A program made the position numbers and the translations under genes. Below the pieces are notes generated by a model that worked only from the letters and a program-made list of their open reading frames with translations, was not told the origin of the DNA and ran no database searches. A stretch of 64,000 nt of DNA from CF-46 sp042408445 (GTDB lineage Bacteria; Chloroflexota; Limnocylindria; Limnocylindrales; CSP1-4), in contig JBHORC010000013.1 in the NCBI GenBank assembly GCA_042408445.1, positions 14,287-78,286 of the forward strand. Reading direction: 5' to 3'. Positions 58,092 to 64,000 of the stretch are shown piece by piece. Positions within the stretch are counted from its first letter, which is position 1. Every line of letters starts with the position of its first letter.

Positions 58092-59983
58092 CGGGCTCCT
58101 CCTGCCACGCCGGGAGTCCCGGCCAGTTGCGCGTCCCGGTACGACTCCTTGTAGAGCCGTCCGTCGGTCGAGATTTCCTGCAGCTCGAACCGCTCCATCG
58201 TAATGGCGTCAAACGGGCATCGCTTGACGCAGAGCGCGCACCGGATGCAGCGCTCCTCGTCGAGGACCATGGCGGCACCGTTCTCCCAGCCGTAGGACTC
58301 CTCGATCTCCGGCAGGAGACCCTCGGTCTTCAGCTGGTTGACGTCGACCATGTGGATGACGCCCTCGGGGCAGACATCCGCGCAGGCGCCGCACAGGACG
58401 CAGCGGAACGGGTCGAACCAGATGTTGAAGTTGCACATCAGGCAGCGGGTCGACTCGGCGACCGCGGCGGTCGCGTCGTAGCCGTACTCGACCGGGGTGT
58501 TGAAGTTGACCTCGGGATCCGTCGACGGCATTCGCATGGGCAGCGGCGCCATCGGGATGTGCTGGCGCGGCAGGACGTCGTAGAGCTCCGGCATGTCGTG
58601 GCGCCAGGAGCTCGTGATCTTCACGTTCGGCGTGACGGTCACGTCCGTCCGGCCGGACAGGTACCGCTCGATCGCGTAGGCGCACTTCTTGCCGTGGCCG
58701 GCGGCCTCGATCAGGGTCGTGGGGCCGGTCACGAAGTCGCCGCAGGCGAAGACGCCGCGGACGTTCGTCGCGTAGGTCGCCGGGTCCACCTTCACCCGGC
58801 CGCGGTTGATCTCGAAGCTCGCCTCGACGGGCAGGAACGTCAGGTCGGCGGCCTGCGAGACGGCCGGGATCACGACGTCCGCCGGGATCACGAACTCGCT
58901 GCCCTCGATCGGCACGGGCGAGCGGCGACCGGACGCGTCCGGCTCGCCGAGGCGGTTCCGGATGAACTTCACACCGGTGACGTGGCCGTCCTCGCCGAGG
59001 ACCTCGATCGGGCTGGCGAGGAACTCCATCCGAACGCCCTCGCGCTCCGTCTCGCCGAGCTCCTCCTCGTCGACGACGAGCTCCGAGCGGGTGCGGCGGT
59101 AGACGATCGAGACGCGCTCGGCGCCGTGCCGGAGGCTCGTCCGGGAGCAGTCCATCGCGGTGTAGCCGCCGCCGATGACGACGACGTCCTTGCCGACGTA
59201 CAGGTCCTGACCGAGGTTCGCCTTCTTCATGAAGTCGACGCCGTAGTCGACGCCTTCAAGGTCGCCGCCCGGGATGTCGAGCGCGACCGCGTCCATCGCG
59301 CCGGCGGTGAGGGCGATCCCGTCGAAGTCGCGCTGCAGCTCCTCGAAGGTGATGTCGACGCCGACGTTCGTGTTGAACCGGAACTCGACGCCGAGCCGCT
59401 CCACGAGGCGGACGTCCATCTCGATCGCTTCGCGCGGGAGGCGGAACGCGGGGACGCCGATGAGCATCGTGCCGCCGCCGTACGGGAGGCTGTCGAAGAC
59501 GGTGACCTGGACGCCCTTCGAGGCAAGCTCGCGGGCGACCGCGAGGCCGGCCGGTCCGGCGCCGACGACGGCGACCCGCTCCTGGCGCGGCGTGATGGCG
59601 GGCATGACGTCCGGGATGCCCGAAGCTTCGTGCCACTCCACGAGGAACCGCTTCATCGCCCGGATCGCCAGCGGCCGATCGATGTCGCCGCGGCGGCAGG
59701 CGCGCTCGCAGGGCGCCGAGCAGACGTAGGAGCACATCGCCGCGACCGGATTCGGCTCGCGGGCGAGGATGTAGCCCTCCTCGAACCGCCCTTCGGCCGC
59801 GAGATTCAGGTAGCCGCGGCAGTTCGTGCCGACCGGGCATGCCTCCTGGCACTCGATGTTGCACTGGAGCCAGGACGCGTCGACAGGTTGGACGAGGAAT
59901 TCCTGGAGTGACTCGATCGCCAAGGTCGAGGACGTGCCTTTCGAAATGCGGTCCGGTGACGGGGGTTTCGAGGCGTCCGACAC
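58088..59983 (-). CDS. GltD-like FAD/NAD(P) and Fe-S oxidoreductase, first gene of the bc operon
   Basis: A 631-residue protein. N-terminal Fe-S domain like that of GltD (Cys41, 45, 49, 55, then 84, 88, 92, 96); FAD site VVGAGPAGLAVA at ~140; NAD(P) site VVVIGGGYTAMD; a third GxFACGDFVTGPTT FAD motif; and a C-terminal extension with two [4Fe-4S] motifs (CVLCGACADVCP and CIRCALCVKRCP) plus further cysteines. The extra clusters set it apart from GltD. Translationally coupled to the cytochrome b6 gene, so it probably feeds NAD(P)H or ferredoxin electrons into, or takes them from, the quinone/bc complex. GTG start. Confidence 0.88.
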   Translation of the reverse strand: MSDASKPPSPDRISKGTSSTLAIESLQEFLVQPVDASWLQCNIECQEACPVGTNCRGYLNLAAEGRFEEGYILAREPNPVAAMCSYVCSAPCERACRRGDIDRPLAIRAMKRFLVEWHEASGIPDVMPAITPRQERVAVVGAGPAGLAVARELASKGVQVTVFDSLPYGGGTMLIGVPAFRLPREAIEMDVRLVERLGVEFRFNTNVGVDITFEELQRDFDGIALTAGAMDAVALDIPGGDLEGVDYGVDFMKKANLGQDLYVGKDVVVIGGGYTAMDCSRTSLRHGAERVSIVYRRTRSELVVDEEELGETEREGVRMEFLASPIEVLGEDGHVTGVKFIRNRLGEPDASGRRSPVPIEGSEFVIPADVVIPAVSQAADLTFLPVEASFEINRGRVKVDPATYATNVRGVFACGDFVTGPTTLIEAAGHGKKCAYAIERYLSGRTDVTVTPNVKITSSWRHDMPELYDVLPRQHIPMAPLPMRMPSTDPEVNFNTPVEYGYDATAAVAESTRCLMCNFNIWFDPFRCVLCGACADVCPEGVIHMVDVNQLKTEGLLPEIEESYGWENGAAMVLDEERCIRCALCVKRCPFDAITMERFELQEISTDGRLYKESYRDAQLAGTPGVAGGAR

Positions 59984-60012
59984 GGCCTGGGAGTCTCGCT
60001 GTCGGAGGCCTC

Positions 60013-60042
60013 AATCTACCATTCGGACGTCAGCCTTCGCAA
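60013..60042 (-). promoter_or_regulatory. Promoter of the bc-complex operon
   Basis: On the minus strand TTGCGA (60042-60037), 18 bases, then TAGATT (60018-60013), with a leader of about 25 bases before the GTG at 59983. Four of six consensus bases in each hexamer. Confidence 0.45.
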
Positions 60043-60179
60043 AAGGCGGGCCTTCGCCGGGAGCACGGAACACGCAGGCCCGGCGACGGGCACGAATCGA
60101 GGGCGACAGTGGGCACCAGCCGAACGTCCGTTCGAACCGGGGAATAGTCCCGGATCGCCGCTTCCGCACGATTGCGATG

Positions 60180-60208
60180 TTGACCCGGGCCCGCGTCGCA
60201 GCTACCCT
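60180..60208 (+). promoter_or_regulatory. Sigma-70-type promoter of the Ala-rich membrane protein gene
   Basis: TTGACC (60180-60185), a 17-base spacer, and TACCCT (60203-60208), the best two-hexamer promoter in the window. It predicts a leader of ~40 bases holding the GAGGAGG ribosome site of the gene at 60257. The divergent interval 59984-60256 holds only these two promoters, as far as I can see. Confidence 0.6.
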
Positions 60209-60256
60209 CGGCCGAGGATCGTCGCGAGGCGAGCGGCCGAGGAGGAGCTGGGGATC

Positions 60257-62257
60257 TTGACCGCGAGTGAGGTTGCCTTTCTGGCCCTCGGCCTCGTGCT
60301 CGGCATCGCCAGCGGCGCCGCCCTGATCGAGGTGATTCGCGCTCGACCGCCGGTCGCCCGCGAGGTCCGTCTCACCGTCGCTCCGAATGCCATTCCGTCG
60401 CGGATCGCGGCCACGCTGTCCGACTCGACGAATCCTGCCGGCGGGACCGAACCCGCGGTCGGCGGTCCCGCCGAGCTGACCGGCGTCGCGGAGCGTGCGG
60501 CCGCGCTGCCGGGCCCGGGGCCGGCGTTCCCCGAGCGGACATCAACACGCGGCGGCCGGCTCGGGGACCGGGCCAACCCGTCGCCGACGTCTCGGCCACT
60601 TCCCGACCTCGTCGCCGTGCCGATGTCCAACGAGCCGGATCCCCTGACGACGGCGCTCCGGGCGACCGCCGCGAGGACGGCGACGGTGGCGATGGTCGCC
60701 GCCGCGCGGGCCGAGGGGCGGGCCGCCGCGGAGCGCGCGGGCGCTGGCGAAGGATCGGCGGTCGGCGGGACCTCAGCCGGCGACGGCACGTCGGCCGTCG
60801 CGACGGCTTCTCGTGTTGCCGCAGCCTCCGTCGCCCCTGCGGCCCGGCTCGCAGCTGCGGCCGCGGCGCGACGACCGGCCGGCGCGGGGGAGGCTCGTCC
60901 GGCGGTGTCACTCGGGCAGGCATCGGTCGCGGAATCGTCCGCGGCGGAGTCGTCACCGCCACAGAGCCTGACCGGGCCGACCTGGGCCGCGACGTCGGCC
61001 GGCGCGAGCTCGTCGGGACGGGGCGCCGGCACATCACCGCGGCGCGCGGCCAAGGCGCCTGCGGCCGAGACGCAGCCGTGTGCCGAGGAGCGCCGCGTCG
61101 CCGACGAGCGCTGCGCCGTCGCGACGCGTGCCCGCGAGGGCGCGACCACGGCGTACGAGGCGTTCCGCGCCGTCCAGCGGACCCACGACGCGCACGTCGC
61201 GGCGGCGGAAGGAGCGGCGGTCTCGGCGGATCCCCGCGCCGTGCGATCCGCGAAGGAGGAGGCGCAACGCCAGTTCCGCGCTGCCCGCGCGGCGGCAACG
61301 ACCCGCGACGACGTCGAGGGCGCGGCCCGGACCTGGCTTGCCGAGATCAACCGGATCAACCGCGAGACGCGCGACGCGGCGTCACGCGCCGAACGCGGCC
61401 GCGCGGCCGCGGCAACCCTGTCGCTCACGCTCGAACGTCTCGCCCTGGAGGCGGACGCCGCCCGGATCTCCGCGGAGCGGGCCGAGGAGGCGTGCGTCGC
61501 CGCCCGGGAGGCCGTCGCAGCGTGCGACGAGGCCCGGGTTCTCCAGACATCGGCCGCGCCCGCGGCGCGCCCGATCGATGACGTCGCCAGACCCGTTCCC
61601 GACGAGCGGCACGCGCCCGTCTCGGACGCGGATCGCTTCGCGGCGATCAGCGAGCCCCGGGAGCGCGACGACGACAGCGAGGTCATCGGCCGCGGCTCGC
61701 GCGCGGGCGAGGAGCCGTTGATGATCCGCATCCTGCAGGGCGATCACGAGGCGATGCAGCAGGCCGTCGCGCGGCTCGCGGGCAGCGAGGCGGACGGCGG
61801 CCGTCGGTGGCAGAGCCGGCTCAGCGGTCTCGCCGAGGCGCTCATCGCACGCTCCATCGAGGCGGTCGCCTTCGAGTTCCCCTCGGATCACTTCTTCTGG
61901 AGCCCGTTCAGCCGGACCCAGAACCGGGACATCGCGGCGGGGCTGTCGTCGCTCGGCTTCCGGTTCGACGGCTTCGGGGGCTGGGTCGACGACCGGGTTC
62001 CGACGCACCGGGACCTGTCCCTCGCTGTCGGCTACGCCGGGATCGATCCCGCGCGGATCCGCCGCTGGCCGAACGAGGCGGAGCTGGCCGAGCTGTTCCG
62101 CGACGTCCGCGTCGCCGCGGACGAGTACGTCGCGACTGCTGCCGCGGGTCTCACGCTCGGCGAGCTGGTGACCCTGCTCGGCCGCCGGGCGGACGCCCTC
62201 ACCGACCTCTGGAACGACTGGGGAAGCGTTCGACCGGTGCTGCTCGCCGGGGGCTGA
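60257..62257 (+). CDS. Ala-rich membrane-anchored protein of unknown function
   Basis: A 666-residue protein. One N-terminal membrane helix (~5-26), then ~240 residues of low-complexity Ala/Ser/Gly/Pro/Arg sequence, an Ala/Glu/Arg-rich probable coiled coil (~275-420, e.g. RAEEACVAAREAV), and a better-ordered C-terminal domain of ~170 residues (from about 490) with aromatic motifs such as SDHFFWSPFSRTQNRD and FRFDGFGGWVDD. I do not recognise the C-terminal domain. TTG start after GAGGAGG, with a good promoter. RmuC-like or division-type proteins share an N-terminal helix plus coiled coil, but no RmuC motif is visible. Confidence 0.75.
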   Translation: MTASEVAFLALGLVLGIASGAALIEVIRARPPVAREVRLTVAPNAIPSRIAATLSDSTNPAGGTEPAVGGPAELTGVAERAAALPGPGPAFPERTSTRGGRLGDRANPSPTSRPLPDLVAVPMSNEPDPLTTALRATAARTATVAMVAAARAEGRAAAERAGAGEGSAVGGTSAGDGTSAVATASRVAAASVAPAARLAAAAAARRPAGAGEARPAVSLGQASVAESSAAESSPPQSLTGPTWAATSAGASSSGRGAGTSPRRAAKAPAAETQPCAEERRVADERCAVATRAREGATTAYEAFRAVQRTHDAHVAAAEGAAVSADPRAVRSAKEEAQRQFRAARAAATTRDDVEGAARTWLAEINRINRETRDAASRAERGRAAAATLSLTLERLALEADAARISAERAEEACVAAREAVAACDEARVLQTSAAPAARPIDDVARPVPDERHAPVSDADRFAAISEPRERDDDSEVIGRGSRAGEEPLMIRILQGDHEAMQQAVARLAGSEADGGRRWQSRLSGLAEALIARSIEAVAFEFPSDHFFWSPFSRTQNRDIAAGLSSLGFRFDGFGGWVDDRVPTHRDLSLAVGYAGIDPARIRRWPNEAELAELFRDVRVAADEYVATAAAGLTLGELVTLLGRRADALTDLWNDWGSVRPVLLAGG

Positions 62258-62285
62258 GGAAGATCCTCGGCGGCCCTCGTCCGCG

Positions 62286-63086
62286 TCAGACGGCCTCCGC
62301 CCCTCCGTCCTCGATCGCCTCGGCCGTCTCCGCCGCGAGGCTCCGGTCCGGGCCCTCGTCCTCGTCGTCGTCGATGACGACGAGCCGCAGTGCCTCCGCC
62401 GCCGCGACACCGATCGGCTCGCCCTCCTCGGCTGCCCAGGCGCGGATCCGCTCCTCGAGACGCGCCGGCTCGTGGATCTGGCTCTCGTGGGCGCGCAGCG
62501 CGTCGATCTTCCGACCGAGCGTCTCGGTGATGTCGATCCGGACGTTCGGCTCGTTCGGCCAGAAGAGGTACAGCCGCCGGACGCGGTGGGCCGCGAGGCC
62601 GGACCGGGCGAGCGACGGAAAGGCCATCGGGTTGCGGGCCGCCGGGTACACGGCGTCCACCGCGGCAAGGCCCGCTTCGCGGTGGTCCGTGTGGTTGACC
62701 CCGCCATCGCGGTAGAAGATGACGGTCGGGTCCGTGGCGAGCACGGCGTCGGGCCGGAACGTCCGGATCTCCCGGACGAGGTGCTCGCGCAGGACGAGGT
62801 CGTTGGCGAGGGCGCCGTCCGGCTGATGGAGGAACGAGACCCCGGCATAGCCGATGATCTCGGCCGCGGCGCGCTGCTCCCGTTCACGGACTGCAGCCAG
62901 CTCGAGCGGGTCGGCGTCCGGATCCTCGCCACCGGCGTCTCCGCTCGTGCAACAGACGAGCCAGCCGACGGCGCCGGCGGAGATCCACCGCGCGGCCGTC
63001 CCGGCGGGGCCGAAATCGGCGTCGTCGGGATGGCCCGCGATCACCATGAACCGTCCCGGCCGCCACTCGTGGGCCGTGTCATTCAC
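62286..63086 (-). CDS. PIG-L family N-acetylglucosaminyl deacetylase
   Basis: A 266-residue zinc deacetylase. The zinc motif GHPDDADFG (His19, Asp22) and the later NHTDHREAG His are conserved, with the RREREQRAA-like region (VREREQRAAAEIIG) typical of MshB/BshB/PIG-L enzymes. It could deacetylate a GlcNAc-linked compound, perhaps in low-molecular-weight thiol synthesis, which would interest the DinB-type thiol enzymes here; that is inference. A GGAG site lies six bases before the GTG at 63086. An acidic tail (DDDEDEGP) ends the protein. Confidence 0.9.
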   Translation of the reverse strand: MNDTAHEWRPGRFMVIAGHPDDADFGPAGTAARWISAGAVGWLVCCTSGDAGGEDPDADPLELAAVREREQRAAAEIIGYAGVSFLHQPDGALANDLVLREHLVREIRTFRPDAVLATDPTVIFYRDGGVNHTDHREAGLAAVDAVYPAARNPMAFPSLARSGLAAHRVRRLYLFWPNEPNVRIDITETLGRKIDALRAHESQIHEPARLEERIRAWAAEEGEPIGVAAAEALRLVVIDDDEDEGPDRSLAAETAEAIEDGGAEAV

Positions 63087-63158
63087 CGCCGACTCCGTGC
63101 TGGTCTCGCTGCATGAACCCGTTGTTCCGCGGTTTGCGACCGGTCTATCATTCCGGCC

Positions 63159-63194
63159 GAGGCTTCGCTCGTCTCCCCCCACGAGCGAAGCCTC
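63159..63194. terminator. 14-bp perfect hairpin between bcp and the PIG-L gene
   Basis: GAGGCTTCGCTCGT and ACGAGCGAAGCCTC form a perfect 14-bp stem around the loop CTCCCCCC, 37 bases after the bcp stop. No U-tract on either side. Probably ends or protects the thiamine-kinase/bcp transcript. Confidence 0.5.
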
Positions 63195-63231
63195 ACTCGT
63201 TGTAGAGCGCGAGGAATCCTCGCCGGGCGCG

Positions 63232-63717
63232 TCAGCCGGCGATCGCGGACTGCGCCTCGTCGAGCGCCGCGAGCACCTCGGCCGCGTGGCCTTCGGGCTT
63301 CACCTTTTCCCAGGTGCGGGCGATTCGGCCGGCCGGGTCGACGAGGAAGGTCCGTCGGGCCGTTCCCATGTACGTCTTGCCGTAGTTCTTCTTCTCGACC
63401 CAGGAGCCGTAGGCGTCGGCGACGGCGTGGTCCTCGTCGGCGAGGAGCAGGAACGGCAGCCCGAACTTCTCCCGGAACGATCGCTTCGACTTCGCGCCCT
63501 GGGGGCTGATGCCCCAGACGTCCGCGCCCCGCTCTCGGATCGTGTCGTTGGCGTCGCGGAACTCGCAGGCCTCGGTCGTGCAGCCGGGCGTGTCGTCGGC
63601 CGGGTAGAAGTACACGATCGTCCAGCGGCCGCGCTGATCCGCGAGCCGATGGACCGTCCCGGTTTCGTCCGGAAGGGCGATGTCTGGCGCGGGATCGCCG
63701 GCGGCTGGGATGCTCAC
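63232..63717 (-). CDS. bcp: Peroxiredoxin Bcp/PrxQ
   Basis: A 161-residue thiol peroxidase. Peroxidatic Cys46 and resolving Cys51 (TPGCTTEACEF) five apart, as in atypical two-cysteine PrxQ/Bcp enzymes; YFYPADDTPGC and YGKTYMGTARRTFLVDPAGRI are family hallmarks. It reduces hydroperoxides with thioredoxin. GTG start overlapping the stop of the upstream thiamine-kinase gene (GTGA). Confidence 0.96.
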   Translation of the reverse strand: MSIPAAGDPAPDIALPDETGTVHRLADQRGRWTIVYFYPADDTPGCTTEACEFRDANDTIRERGADVWGISPQGAKSKRSFREKFGLPFLLLADEDHAVADAYGSWVEKKNYGKTYMGTARRTFLVDPAGRIARTWEKVKPEGHAAEVLAALDEAQSAIAG

Positions 63718-64000
63718 TCCGGGAGCCTAGCAGGGGTCTCGACGACGAGCAGTCGACCGGACCCGAGCGTGACGGTGGCGTCGGCGGCGTCGCGGACGTT
63801 CGACAGCCCGCGCGAGGGACCCAGCCGCAGCCGCTCGTCGCGGAGCGGGTAGCGCAGCCCGCTCGTCGTGATCCCCTCGGCGTCGCCACCGAACGGCAGG
63901 AGCGACACGAGGTCGCCGACCCGGCCGGTCAGGTCGAGCGCGGCGGGGCGGGCTGGGCCGGCGGTGTTGCCGCCGGCCGGGGTCGTGCCGCCGGTCGGGG
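63714..64000 (-). CDS. thiN: Thiamine pyrophosphokinase, C-terminal part (5' end outside window)
   Basis: The frame stays open to the window edge, so the N-terminus is missing. The visible ~95 residues include GDLVSLLPFGGDAEGITTSGLRYPL, LRLGPSRGLSNV and a final LLVVETP strand, the characteristic substrate-binding C-terminal domain of thiamine pyrophosphokinases, which convert thiamine to its diphosphate. The most upstream visible stretch is Gly/Pro/Thr-rich. Overlaps bcp by GTGA. Confidence 0.8.
   Translation of the reverse strand, partial: PTGGTTPAGGNTAGPARPAALDLTGRVGDLVSLLPFGGDAEGITTSGLRYPLRDERLRLGPSRGLSNVRDAADATVTLGSGRLLVVETPARLPE

Noticed and set aside
63148..63153. TATCAT on the plus strand as a promoter
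   Set aside because: No plus-strand gene follows; the nearby strong hairpin and minus-strand genes explain the region.

Overview
This 64 kb window is very GC-rich (roughly 70% by eye) and densely coding, with frequent GTG/TTG starts, many 1-4 base stop/start overlaps and lipobox lipoproteins. With a b6-type quinol:acceptor complex, an A2-type cytochrome oxidase with CtaG, and many DinB-like proteins, it looks like a free-living aerobic, heterotrophic bacterium. My best guess is a high-GC Chloroflexota (Limnocylindria/Ellin6529 type); an actinobacterium-like lineage is the alternative. That placement is inference from gene content, not from a marker gene. I see no phage, transposon, IS or CRISPR; this is chromosomal core plus lineage-specific genes. 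Few rho-independent terminators have a clear U-tract.

Layout. 1-6.5 kb: end of a GAF-GGDEF-EAL protein, an ECF sigma/anti-sigma pair, 4-hydroxyphenylpyruvate dioxygenase, and a micro-protein gene. 6.6-15.4 kb: proline dehydrogenase, DUF421 protein, S9 peptidase with a tandem DinB protein, proC, a zinc-ribbon methyltransferase with a cobalamin-binding-type protein, a 7Fe ferredoxin and a cupredoxin lipoprotein. 15.6-19.9 kb: polyamine-type ABC importer, followed by a second copy of the micro-protein. 20.1-30.2 kb: YHS and TraR/DksA-type proteins, threonine dehydratase, then the cytochrome oxidase locus (ctaG divergent from ctaC-ctaD-ctaE, two subunit-IV-like genes, a TlpA-like thioredoxin and an ABC exporter). 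30.3-39.7 kb: a second ECF sigma/anti-sigma pair, tRNA-fMet, MFS exporter, S51 peptidase, PEP carboxylase, and a GAF histidine kinase with its response regulator. 40.1-46.1 kb: nitrogen assimilation (amtB and the glutamate synthase large subunit). 46.3-53.3 kb: small membrane protein, tRNA-Lys, DinB protein, molybdate regulator with modA and modB, hydroxyacid dehydrogenase with an aminotransferase, and a DUF2203-DUF309-rhodanese operon. 53.3-60 kb: a bc-complex operon that opens with a GltD-like FAD/Fe-S oxidoreductase and ends with a Kelch membrane protein. 60.2-64 kb: a large Ala-rich membrane protein, PIG-L deacetylase, Bcp peroxiredoxin and the end of a thiamine pyrophosphokinase.

How the genes work together. 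The two respiratory loci share one electron-carrier theme. The C-terminal type-1 copper (cupredoxin) domain occurs on cytochrome oxidase subunit II, on a membrane protein of the same operon, and on the cytochrome c of the bc operon; a free cupredoxin lipoprotein lies at 15 kb. This suggests copper carriers tethered to the complexes. The most unusual items are a micro-protein family of about 32 residues ending in EAGQRW (6.3 and 19.9 kb), an ATG held in the loop of a 13-bp hairpin in the polyamine operon (18.1 kb), the composition of the bc operon, and many -10 boxes placed 6-8 bases before start codons, indicating leaderless mRNAs, two of which may open short upstream reading frames coupled to the next gene.
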